This document shows positions 1 through 11,170 of a stretch of 64,000 nucleotides of DNA, piece by piece. Every line of letters begins with the position of its first letter. The stretch's first letter is position 1. The notes under the pieces are model-generated. The model saw only the letters and a list, made by a program, of their open reading frames with translations. It made no database searches and was not told the origin of the DNA. The position numbers and the translations under genes are program-made. This DNA is from Antedon mediterranea. Its lineage: Eukaryota; Echinodermata; Crinoidea; Comatulida; Antedonidae. The stretch is taken from contig NC_092671.1 in assembly GCF_964355755.1 (NCBI RefSeq), forward strand, positions 25,232,070 through 25,296,069, read 5' to 3'.

Positions 1-497
1 GAGAGAACACCTGGATCGTAGAATTTTTGATATTTTATAAGTGATGTTATATTGATTGTTTCTGTATGTACGTATATTGTTATTATCTCTGCAGTGTATA
101 TAAGAGGAATTTCTGATGTATTTTTATATTGGACCAAATAAAGAATAATAATAATCACATGTGTGACATGTCATATAATTTATTCCATCAATTTTACAAT
201 ACACCTGATTACTCAAAGTGATGTTACCAACTGTCTGGGAGCTTGCCAAGTGCTGATAAAAAAAACAAACAAATATATAAATAAAACTACATTTATAAAT
301 ACACTACACATAACAGATGGAGTATTTTGTATGGATATGTATATTATCGCTTTGGAGATAGAAATATACAGTACAATTGAAATTGATTCGAAATAATCTA
401 TATACAGGTTTTAAAATTATAGTATTAAATTATTAAAATTCAATATTATTTTATTTTAATTTTAAAAGTGTTATTTTTATCAGTATTGTTTTTTCTT
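1..497. other. 5' flank of the calcyphosin-2 gene; possible retroposon tail
   Basis: No coding exon is recognised here. At 137-142 there is an AATAAA followed directly by a short AAT-repeat run (about 143-153), the layout typical of the 3' end of a LINE or of an upstream transcript. The rest is AT-rich. The first open frame (163-396) has no recognisable motif. No TATA box or initiator could be assigned with any confidence. Confidence 0.35.
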
Positions 498-3400
498 ATG
501 TTAAGGAGCAGGGATAATGATGATTATGATGTATTAAACACAAGTTGGGGTAAGGCCTACAGTCAGCAACAGGAGCAACGTAAGCTGGATGCTGTAAGTA
601 GATAATGTTTTTTATTTTCAGACCAATATTTACTGCACGCAGATATCCATGTAAACTACTTGATTCTGAGTTTATAAAACCTACAAAACATGTTTAGTAA
701 AAAAAAAAAATAATAGTTATTAAAAATACATTACATGTATGATTATTGAAAATGATTAATATCACACATAGGCCCTGCAAAAAGGGGATCCATCCCCGGC
801 AAAAGGGGTCAGGTAGGGGGGGGGGGGGTAGCCACCGCCAAACCCTGGGGTGGTGGACCAGTGTCTATAATTACAATGTAGGTAGTAATTTTTTCATTGA
901 CGACCACTAACTGATTTAATGGTTTTTGAGCACAAACTTACAAGATTTAGCAGTACTTGATATAAATATTATTAATTACATTTTATTTCTATTTAAAAAA
1001 AAATGTTTATTAGGCAATATGCAGCAGCTTCCAGTAGTAGATCCCTACTATATGTGACTCATACAGTATGTATTCTGAATGTTGACATTTCCCTCTTTTT
1101 CATGTGTTTGTGGATATGTCTTCCTACCTAGAGAATTCTACTAGAGAGTGAAACTAAATGACTGTATGTTATTATGACCATTCTTTTTAGGAGGACAGTA
1201 TCGAGGCAAAAAAGAAGCAAGATATAGTAGAGCAAGTGATGGTAGACCAGTTGTCACGGTGTGTTTCATTGATATTTTACCAATTATCCTATGTCAATTC
1301 ATTTATTATGTCATTTGTGAATTCTTTGAATTAAACAGTAATACAGTATTGTCCAAATTTCTCAAAATCTAAAATCAAGCTTAAAAAGATGTATTGTCCC
1401 GAAAAAACATGACAAATGAAGATTAATAAAATCAGATTTTGAATTGGCCAATGTGCAGTTTTAATAAAGTTAATCACTCCGCAGAAAAAAAAATGTTGTC
1501 ACGTATAAAAAGACAAAACAATCAATTAAATTCAACAAAAAAACCATTGGCATTTTTTGCTTTAAATTACAGTTAAAAAATGTTGGTTTCAATCCAATTT
1601 TGTTCCAACTATTATGGAACATCAAAATGGAATACTAAACAAAATTGGAAAGAAATTATCTTTTTCCGGGGGTACCCTATATTTATCCAATTCGCTTAAA
1701 CTGTTATAGAATTAAAGTTTTCTGATGTATGATCTTAAAACCAAATTGCTCAACCGACATCGACATAGTGAGCTGTAAAGTCGCGTTGCATGCGACTAAA
1801 GACAACTAAGCTTTACCAATTCGTTAATTAAACTGTTATTGAATTGGACTTTTCTTTTCTGATGCATGATCTAAAACATAACATTGTCTATATTCTCTAT
1901 ATTAGTGTTGCCTCCACTTTACCTCAACCAAACCAAACCGACCTATTAACACTAACCATAACATATTTATTTTCTGTATCTGTAGTGCTGTTATTAGTGA
2001 TCCATCTCAAAATAGCCATGAAGGTTTAGAATCAGGTAGAGGTACACCATTTGGAGAATCTGGAAGAAGAGGCAGGAATAGATTATTACATGAATCAAAG
2101 TAAGCATATGATTATTTTTATTACATTTTATATTTATTTATATATACCATGTTAAATAATTCATAAGCCAAACCTGTTTATTAATTAATAATAGATTTAC
2201 ATTGGATGCAAAATATGTTAACCTTGTACTAAAAGGTACTACAATCATTTTGTTATATATTATTACATTTGTTATATATTATTATATTTATTGTTCAGGA
2301 GAGTTTTTAATTCAAATGTATAATCAATGATATGAGATCAAAGTGTAGATCATGGCATGCAGTCAAAGAATTCTACTACAAAAGTGCCTCTTCCCTGGTA
2401 ATACAATAATGTGTGTACATGCATGTACACACATTATTATTCAAAGTGGGGTGTTTATTAAATTATATACGGTAAATGCTTTAAACAGTTCGATAGAGAA
2501 GTCCAAATGCCATAGCTATGTACAGTATTCTGCATTCCACAATGTGCAATTGCAATTTTTAAATTTGCTAATTTTTACTATCTATATAAGTGAGAGAGTT
2601 TGTACGTCTGTCTGTCTGTTTGTTCGTTATACAAATTTTTGTTACTGCACGTAATCTTACATATCTATATTATAAGTGAGAGAGTTTGTACGTCTGTCGG
2701 TCTGTCTGTTTGTTCGTTATACAAATTTTTGTTACTGCACGTAATCTTACATATGGGGTATCAAAATTACCGCAATTGTACCGGGAATGTTCTAAGCTAT
2801 ATTTCAACATCATCCGCCACCTAGGATCCAAGTTAGGGGCCAAAATGTGGTCAAAACCCCCACTTTCGATGTTTGTTCGTTATACAAGTTTCTGTTTCTG
2901 CACGTAACCATACGTATGGGGTATCAAAATGATGGCAATTGTACCCGGAAGGTTTTAAACTACATTTTAAAAAAATCCCCTGACTCCTGGGGTTTTTGTG
3001 GGAGTGGGGGGGGGGGGGGGGTGTGGTGGTTTGTGATGTCATTTTTGCTAGGGCTCGGGGTTGTAGGCTATCGAATTGTAAAATTATACTACAAAAGTTT
3101 TACAGTATTTTAATTATCCTCAGCAAGGCGTTTGGGGAAATATAGATATAGATATACATATTTTATTCATTAACCAATATGCAAAGCAAAGTACTTTAAC
3201 CATATCCAGCTATGTATCGGTCTCTTGGATTGTCTCATTACAGACATCCATTCCTGTGTGAACATACACACGTTGTTTACTGTTACTGTGTTCAACTACA
3301 TCACCAATCCTCCAAGGAAAAAACGTCAATTGTGGGAGAGTGGGGTTGGGAGATAGGGTTTGGGAGTTAGTTTGGGTTCGGGAGTTGGGGTTCAGGGGAA

Positions 3401-6400
3401 AGTGGGGATTTTGCTTACACCAGAATTGTGGTTGGAAAATGTTAAAGTATTTAATCATCCCTGGGAAGCGGCTGGGAGTTTGAGGTGGGGATGTAGGCCT
3501 ATCACCATGACCGAAACTGTATTTGGAATGTTTTAAACTACATTTGAAAACTGCCACTGAGGGATTATGGGTTGGGAGTGATAATAACATAATTTGTACT
3601 GGAACCGGCTTGAACACATCACCCAGTGTATCAGGGGTGTGTTTGTAGGAGGAGGAGGGGCGAAAATACTAGCGTAATGAAGTAGCCTATAGGATTGGAT
3701 TGTACTAGGAAAAGTTACTACTATATTTGAACTGTCCAGGGGAGGAGTTAAGGTTTGTTGATGGTGATGAAAGGAGAAAGAAGGCTGGGGGACCGCAGTA
3801 TCTAAATTACATATTTTAATTATCAGCCAATATGACACCTATTCATTTAAACAATTTACAACGTACTTCAACCATTATTAGACCCATCATAGCTATGCAT
3901 ACTCCTCTCAATTTGAAGCTTAGGTTGAATTGAATTTGTCCATCACTGGGAAGAATTTGTTTTTAAGAAAGAGTATGGGGTGTTATTGAAGAGGGGTGGA
4001 GGTTGGTGAGTATAGACAGATACTGGCGTCGGATGTTATGTACTGAGAAGGCTGTAAACTAATTTTAAAACCCGCCCTGGGGCAGGTATAATTGCTAGTA
4101 ATACATATTGTTATAAGCTTTGATTCAATTTACATAGAGTATGCACTGAAAGCTCAAGTACAGAAAAATTGTTAGAGAAAAGGATAAGTTTTTCTCTACG
4201 GGTTCCCTCTCGGTTTGGTCATGATGCGTTGAGGGAGCTATTTGGATTCTACTTCATGTTAGACGATACAATGACTATCTATGAATACAGACAATTTGGT
4301 AAAAAGTAAGTAAATAAAAATATTTCATGTTTAGTAAAATTAAATTTAATTCACAGAAAGGTCTACCAATATCGTTTTCATAATACATAAAATAATAAAA
4401 CTTGTTTTATTACAAGTTGTAACATATTTTGATGTCTTGGTTTTATTAGATGTTTCATACATGCATTTGCAAATTTTGCGAAATCTCAGGAAATAGAATG
4501 TAGTAGTCGTTGCACTATTTGATTATACTGAGATTGGTCAGTTAAATATGAGGCCAAGTGCAGAATAACTTGGAACATCTCTGGAACAAAAACAGGGCTC
4601 TCACTCACATGTTTGTTTCACTATATATTCACAAACCTGCCATCAGACTATGTAAACCTGGTTACAAATATTCAGACATGTTTTATATTGCATTACAACA
4701 AGGTTGTTACGATGTGTCAACAGACCCTGCCACTCCCTGTTGGTGTGTGTTTAAATGTTTGGACAAACACCTTTTTAAACTAGAGATCAGCAGCAGAAGT
4801 GATGATAAATATGCTTCCACTTTTGTGGAAAAAAAATCCATTTTGAGAAAAAGAACACCTCTGTTTTGCCTGCCAATGGAAATGTTTTCAGTTGACACAT
4901 TTGCCCTTCTTTACATGATTGATTGAGCATATTTTCTGTCATTTTAAATTGCTGTATTTTCTTCAATGGTTATGAGGTGCAGTGACTTACCTCGTCTTTT
5001 GAGACGATTTATGTGCCTAATGAATTTACAGGCTGTGATTTGGATATTATGACTTACGTTGTCTGATGTCCTTTTATTTTTCAATAAAGTCGAACATCTG
5101 CCCTTCCTTTCATCCAACGAGGATCATACAGACATGTGATTGGACGACGCAGAGGTCGCCAGTACAGTATAAGAGACCTCTTTGTTGTAAGTTTATTAGA
5201 ATCTTATGGATGCATTTTAAGAGCTATAATTATACTATAATATTAAATCAGTTAATGTATACTAGTTTTTCTATATGGTTAATTAATTGTGTACTGTATG
5301 AGCTGCCAACAGCTTATTTAATTTCTTGTATGTTTTATGCGAAACCAATTAAGTTTCTGTATTTGCTATTAGATTTTTATTTTCATTGTGTTATTTTTTT
5401 TCTTCATATTATAATTATATTAATTTGTTGGGTGACAAAGCATTAGATAAAGCTATAATTTCGGTTGAATAGACTTGGACCTCTTATTTATAGAATCATA
5501 AAGTTGGAATTGGTTGATGTCAGGTTGTAGCACAAGGAATCTGTTCAGGCAACAATATTTGATTCGCCTGGACTAAAAATGAGAATAACATAAATTGTTA
5601 ATTGATTTAAATTATAATTAAATTGTTGTTTTTTAGGGAGGTAATTTGTCATTTGAGACAGGTAGCCAATCATCCTTGCCAGAAACAATTAGAAAGCAAA
5701 CCATAGTAACACTAAGAATTACAGATGTTGATGTAGACCTCAAAGAAAGTCTAATGTAAGTTTCAAAAGGTCAATGTAAAACCATTTTCTCTCACATAAC
5801 TGTGCTCCGAGAAGAATATATGGGGAATATAATTTTTATTATTACCATGCCAGTATGCCAGTGTCAGCTAGACCTGCTCAATACCTAGGAATATTACAAG
5901 GCAACTTTCCCTGCAATTCAGGCAATCTGTGAGGACACAAGCTGTTTTATCCCTCTAACATGTCCTCATTAGAAGAAATCCTGTGTATTATTGACCTTCT
6001 ATGACCTGGTAACGTCATGCCATACAGGTTTGTCATGTAGGCACCATAATGACTGCATCAATTGAAATACCTGTTAAAGACCAAAGAATGTTACTAGGAG
6101 TTTTTCCTGCAATGCGAGACAGTCATGAAGGATGATAGAATCCCAGATATTGTGTAGACCTAAAACATTTTACTTGTATGATACTATACAGATTTGGTGG
6201 AAGAATTCCGTTTGACAAAAATGAGTACAGTAAAAAGATGAAGCCCCAAGTACTTCTTCAGGAAGTTGAGGACTGGAAAATTATTCAGGGTATTCAAGGT
6301 AGCTATTCATTTACCACAGCGTAAAATAAGTATCAATTATTTTAGACCTTTCTGTTTACCTTTGAATCTGATTGTTTGCATGATAGGATATGTTTGTGGT

Positions 6401-9400
6401 ACACCACCTATGCAGTTTGAAAAGAATGGTTGAGCTTCTAGCTATATATATGGTGTACTGCAAACAAACTTTAAACATATCATTATATTCACTTTCACCA
6501 TGCAAACCTTCAAAGATAAGAGTTGCATTTCCAACCTAGGCTCCTATGCATTCTGTTCTGGCTAGCCCTCACAATGTCTGTATTGTCTACATGTTTTTGG
6601 TCACTTCTTCTTTCTGCACAAAGCGCTTGTTATAACATTTGATTAAGGTGCTACAAATATATTATACTATTTATTTTAGTGCATTTTTAATAATTGCCAT
6701 ATATGTATTATAAAAAGAAATAGTGTATACTCATGATCGTGGTCACAATTAAAACTTGTGCATTTCAGACTAAATTGTGGATATTGGATAACAGTAGTTG
6801 TATTTATGAATTGTAGAAATGAAAATTTGCACAAATAAAGTAAATGTAAAATCCTTATTAAAATCTTCTTTTCCAAATACTATTGAAAATATGCATATGC
6901 ATACAACTTTTTAATTTCAAAAATATTATATGAATATTAAAGCAAATTGTTTATGTTTAGAACAAGCTAAAAGCAAATTGAAGAGGCGTGGCTGTCGGAC
7001 GTTGACGGGATTGGGGAGACATTTTAAGCAACTTGATCAATCTGGTGATGGTGTTCTGAGTAAAGAAGAGCTGATTGATGCCCTGAAGGTGTTTCACTTA
7101 GATGTTGATTCTAAGGTAGGTTTAATATAACCTCATTTGTTTAGCCACACGTTTCTCTTCTACTAGACTTTCTATCCAATGGATGCATACCATCTACTAC
7201 AGTTAGTGAAGAAATGGTTCAGGATGAATGGCGACCATGCTGTTTCGATATTGCTAGCAATGACCTCACTGTAGACCTGCTTGCGGGTGGTTCAGTATAC
7301 TTTTTCCCATCCACATAAAGTGTACCATTTCTCAAGATTTTACGCTATCCTTCTTGGAAAGCCTTGGCCATCACATCTTTTAGATCCCATTTCTCTTTAG
7401 CATCTATTTAAAGTAAGTCCTCAAATATAAAAAAAACTACTTATTCTTGGTAGACCTCAGGGAATGCTGTTCAGATTCCGGAGAATCGGTTGTTCTTTGC
7501 TTTTGTTTTAAAGCGACCTCCGTTTTCTCCAATTTGGTCGTATGGCAATAACTTGGTTTTCCATGATTGTGTTAGCATAGTATTCCAAAGAATGATCAAA
7601 ATCATTTTGTTTCTTTTCCATGGTGTAGATTCTGGAATTGGTGATACCGGCTAAGCCAAAATCAAATTGTGTGTAAATATCCATCACCATATCTTTCAGT
7701 TCACGACTCGGTGCGTATATCACCAGTTCATTAGTATCAATCTGTTGTATACTTAGGCTTATGCTGGTCTGCTTTCGCTCTATTTTTAACACTCATTGTT
7801 ACAAAAAGGTTCAGCAAACTGACTCTTTTCAGTTACTGTGATGTATTTTACTTAAGCTGCCCCTGCCCAGCATTGTTTCATCTCTCATCAAAACTGTAAT
7901 AACACAGGTTGTAAAAGGAAATGTTATAAAAATATTGGAAGTGGAGAATATTTATTGACTGTTATATTTTAATGAGGTGAAGCCGAGTTAATCTGTGTTA
8001 CGGAGTGTGTAAGTTAGCTACAGGTTAACTAGAGTCAGTAAGCTACCGGGGGTAGCCACAGAATAATTAAATGCACACTGGACATAATTTAAGATCATGT
8101 GCATGTTATGTTTGCTTTATGTCCCATTCAAAGGATAAGGCAGTGAGGGTAAAGAATTACTTTTTGCTGGAGGATACAAGCAATATGACACAGGTGTCAA
8201 AGTCATGCTTTCTCATATGTCAGTGAGCATTGAACCATCTTAGTCTCACATGCTGCTCTTGTTGGATTTTCTGTATTCTATGTGCTTCTCAAAATTCCTC
8301 ATTTTAAAAGTAAAGTAAAATCTGAATATCTAATGTTTTTTTAATTCAGCATCTCTTGCCTTACTAGAAGATCAGAATAACTTTTCAGTACTGTACCTTA
8401 ATCTTAAGCTGTAGCATGTGTACCTCTGTGTAATATTTTACACATAAACCCACAGATAACATTAAAAAAGAACATCTGAAAACTCATTTGTACATCATTT
8501 TAACTTTGTCGATCGCCTCTGAACAATATCATGAGTACCAGCACTATATAAGTCTGATTGATTTATTGATTGAACCACGATTTCTGCAGTGATTCTCCAC
8601 CAATTTCTATTCCATTTTATTGTGCTTTCATTTAATATAAACTTTCTGAATACCAAACTAATCTAGTTTGAATTTTATAGCTATTAAATTCATTATGGCT
8701 GATTATGGACCAGAATGGTGATGGTGCAATAGACCATATGGAATTTACACGAGCTATAATAGGCGAGATGAGTGAGTTTAGAAAAGCACTTGTTCGTAAG
8801 GTAAAAAAATAAATATTTTTTTAACCTGTCATGTGATACCAATATATAAATAACGTCCTCTTCTGACGAGAGTTGAGGTCAACTATTGAAAACTACTGTT
8901 TATTCAGTTTAAAAAAAATTAATGATATGTCGGCGACTATGGACATACAAATAGAACATAATTTGTGTCTCCAAAACACAAATATTGTTTTTATTTTATT
9001 TTTAACAAATTCAATAGACACTAATTTACGATATGGTACGGTAATATTTGTTCATTTAAAAGAACATGGTAAATATGAAATTGTGTTTGGTTGAATTTAA
9101 CCTGCAATATAGACATAAAAATGCAGTATCGTAAAACCTGTTCATTTTTTATAGGCTTTCCAAAAAGTTGATGCAAACAAATCGGGCACTGTTGGAATGG
9201 ATGAACTGAAGATGTTCTTTAGAGCACAAAAACATCCACTTGTACAACAAGGTACAGTATATTCAGATATGAGAGCAGAGCATTAATTTTACTATAGAAT
9301 CAAGCAACTTTTCCAACAAGCTTTTTCATTTTATCTTAGGCTCTGTCTACACTATCAAACTAGTTTGACAAAAAAAGTGTAATTGCCCAAATATGGTAGT

Positions 9401-10198
9401 GATATCATCATATTGCCCATATATGGGCACATCACATTTTTTTGGTCACATAAAGTTTGTTAGTGTAGACAGAGCTTTACATTGTTACAATCTATTTACA
9501 ATTTTGCTATTTTTTGTTTTACTTCAATACGTACAGCTCTTTGAGAGCTTGCTTATTATGCGCTGTATAAGAATGAAATATTATTTAATAAAATGTAGGA
9601 TGTTTTAAATTAATTTTGTTCAGTATGTGTACATGGTTAGTGTACCCCATTACACTAAAAAGGAAACATACATTCTCCTATTAAATTAAACTTAAAGAAA
9701 ATTCTTAAATATTTATTAACGCAAGTGAAATATTCAAGTGTTATTGGCATTATAGAAGAGAAATTTTTCTTTTTTTTTGATCTAATAGATCAAAAGTACT
9801 AAAAATGGTTTTGCAAACATTTAATTTGCTTTCTGAAGTAGACTGTTGATCTTGGTTACAGTCTGGTCAATATGTATCATTTTTACTTTTGATCTTCTTC
9901 TATAATATTAGTATCCAAATGAAATTACTTCAAGGTTTGGTATTCTTCAAAATTGTCAACATATTTTTAGTTTAATAGAGACAAGAACAAAGTTTTTTTT
10001 TTAATTTTTGTTCATTTTTTTTTTCATTTAGGGAAAGTAAGTGCAGATGAGATACTAGACAGTTTTCTGGATTTGTTTGACAGAAAAACGAAAGAAATAT
10101 TTTGGGCTGAGTTTGAGGACTACTATGAGGGTACAAGTATTGGCATTGAAAATGATGAGGAATTTGTAAATATGATGAAGAATTGTTGGGGTATTTGA
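498..10198 (+). CDS. CAPS2: Calcyphosin-2-like EF-hand protein, 11 exons
   Basis: Exons: 498-593, 1191-1258, 1986-2099, 4138-4305, 5090-5186, 5637-5755, 6192-6298, 6961-7115, 8681-8800, 9155-9251, 10032-10198. All have GT-AG borders and matching phases and give 435 residues ending in WGI and TGA. The middle holds RFGHDALRELFGFYF and TIYEYRQFGKK, which I associate with calcyphosin-2. Three EF-hand loops follow: DQSGDGVLSKEE (exon 8), DQNGDGAIDHME (exon 9) and DANKSGTVGMDE (exon 10). The first two have good Ca2+ ligands at positions 1, 3, 5, 9 and 12; the third has Gly at position 9. A fourth, degenerate loop may lie in the last exon. Calcyphosins are cytosolic Ca2+ binders, and CAPS2 is often linked to ciliated cells. 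ATG 498 opens the frame, but an acceptor at 505 or 510 could make this an internal exon, so the N-terminus is unsure. An AATAAA lies at 10316. Confidence 0.88.
817..828 (+). repeat. G12 homopolymer in intron 1
   Basis: An uninterrupted run of 12 G lies in an intron, preceded by further G4 runs (about 784 and 806). It could form a G-quadruplex on the + strand, and its length is likely to vary between individuals. Confidence 0.8.
2585..4100 (+). repeat. Diverged tandem repeat family in calcyphosin-2 intron 3
   Basis: An 86-bp unit starting TATAAGTGAGAGAGTTTGTA occurs twice in tandem (2585-2670, 2671-2756). A related stretch (TTTGTTCGTTATACAA) returns near 2870. Downstream blocks share a pattern: 'TATCA..ATGA..G.AATTGTA..GGAA', then 'TTTTAAACTACATTT', then a G-rich stretch (about 2755, 2920 and 3490; degenerate near 4050). 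The segment '..CAATATG...' to 'AGCTATG' near 3170 recurs near 3830. A further member of this family lies at about 56390-56690. It behaves like a repeat with a higher-order unit of several hundred bases. No coding capacity is seen. Confidence 0.6.
3006..3021 (+). repeat. G16 homopolymer in intron 3
   Basis: An uninterrupted run of 16 G sits inside the intron 3 repeat field, next to GTGTGGTGGT. It is a strong G-quadruplex candidate and a likely assembly weak point. Confidence 0.85.
7160..7792 (-). pseudogene. Decayed ORF of unknown, probably transposon, origin in intron 8
   Basis: Read on the minus strand, 7792-7508 is an open stretch of 94 codons. Beyond it, broken frames continue to about 7160, with pieces such as ILRNGTLYVDGKKY and AKEKWDLKDVMAKAF. 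The composition is protein-like: charged, with no low-complexity runs. The second piece vaguely recalls the C-terminal part of LINE ORF1 proteins, but I cannot place it. Stops and frameshifts separate the pieces, so it is a relic. It lies antisense inside calcyphosin-2 intron 8. Confidence 0.3.
9339..9476. mobile_element. Palindromic MITE of about 138 bp in calcyphosin-2 intron 10
   Basis: The element opens GGCTCTGTCTACACTA and closes TAGTGTAGACAGAGCT, so the terminal inverted repeats match almost perfectly over at least 16 bp. Weaker pairing continues inward (TGCCCA..ATATGG against CCCATATATGGGCA). It is flanked by TA or TTA on both sides, consistent with a TA-targeting DNA transposon derivative. 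It has no coding capacity. Confidence 0.75.
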
Positions 10199-10329
10199 GG
10201 ACTAGGTTACTTTTTTATAAATTATGCGATGTGTAATAATAATCATAATAATTTAATTAGAAGCTACATTTTTTAATGAGTGGCACATTAAATGAAGGTG
10301 CATCCATAGTAATTAAATAAAAGTAAAAG

Positions 10330-10780
10330 AAAAGTGATTTTAACAATAGGAAAACTAAATTATTTACAAAATATAATAGTAACAAAAGTAATACAGGAAA
10401 ACACAGAACTTGTTGTTTTGCCTTCTCATTTTCCATGCCCATTTGGTGAAGCCTTTACAAAATCGATCAAATGCAACTTCAATATTTCTGGGAAGACCAA
10501 GTACAGTTGAACAAAGAACATACATTTTGGTCTATTGTTCCATTCCTATAATTTGGTTCCAAACATCAATTGCATTCGATAGACTTTGCTTGTGAACATT
10601 GCCAATTGCTCCTATATTTTGGAAAGCAGGACATGATAAAAGGAAATGCCTAAAATCTTCACTGGATTACAATTACATTGAGTACATAGATTGCCTTTAT
10701 TGTTTCATCTCACCAGCTTGATGTCTGTTTAATGGAAACGTATTGGACCACAATTCAACAGTTGACTCTACTAACACCTT
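10330..10780 (-). pseudogene. LINE reverse-transcriptase ORF, C-terminal relic
   Basis: On the minus strand, frameshifted pieces read CTQCNCN followed by FRHFLLSCPAF. This is the C-x2-C ... H-x4-C motif found after the RT domain of many LINE ORF2 proteins. The line continues through AIDVWNQIIG and GLPRNIEVAFDRFCKGF towards about 10400. At least one frameshift and several stops break it. It lies directly downstream of calcyphosin-2 in the opposite sense, so any 3' UTR of that gene would run into it. Confidence 0.6.
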
Positions 10781-10787
10781 TGGGCTG

Positions 10788-11170
10788 GCCGCGTAATTTT
10801 TTTTTCCAGGACGAACGTGGGCAGAATTCATGAATAATTCATGATTAATTATGACATAATAGGGAACATTATAGAGGGCGCTACATAAGAATGCAGAGAG
10901 ATTAAATAATTAGTGTAAACAACGTTTGCCAACCGAAATGTTTGGTCTAGCGGTAAAGGCTTTAACCTATTACGCTGAAGCCCTCGGTTCGAGGTCTTTC
11001 ATGAACATGTTTTTTTTAATAGTTGAGAGAGATTATTTAGAGGGTTAGGTTTAGTATATTTAGGAAGTAGATCAGCTATCTTTCAATTCTTTATAATAGA
11101 AAATAAGTAAGGTAATGAATTATTCATGACTTCTGCCTACGTTCGTCTTGGAAAAAAAAAACATGCAGGC
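10788..11170. mobile_element. 383-bp inverted-repeat element with an internal pol III-like promoter
   Basis: The left end (GCC, a T9 run, then CCAGGACGAACGTGGGCAG) is mirrored at the right end by GCCTGCATG, a T10 run and CCAAGACGAACGTAGGCAG on the opposite strand. Pairing extends to TCATGAATAATTCAT, giving terminal inverted repeats of about 55 bp. Between them lies a tRNA-like segment with an A-box-like TCTAGCGGTAAAGGC (about 10945-10960) and a B box GGTTCGAGGTC (about 10985-10995). Combined TIRs and tRNA promoter suggest a MITE that carries a SINE or tRNA sequence. Confidence 0.7.

Noticed and set aside
3210-3838. Pro-rich minus-strand ORFs of 135 and 101 codons
   Set aside because: They read the G-rich repeat family backwards. 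Low-complexity Pro/Ser content comes from the repeat.
5066-5446. 126-codon + ORF over calcyphosin-2 exon 5
   Set aside because: It is a shifted frame that runs through the exon and on into AT-rich intron. The splice-consistent frame gives the conserved protein.
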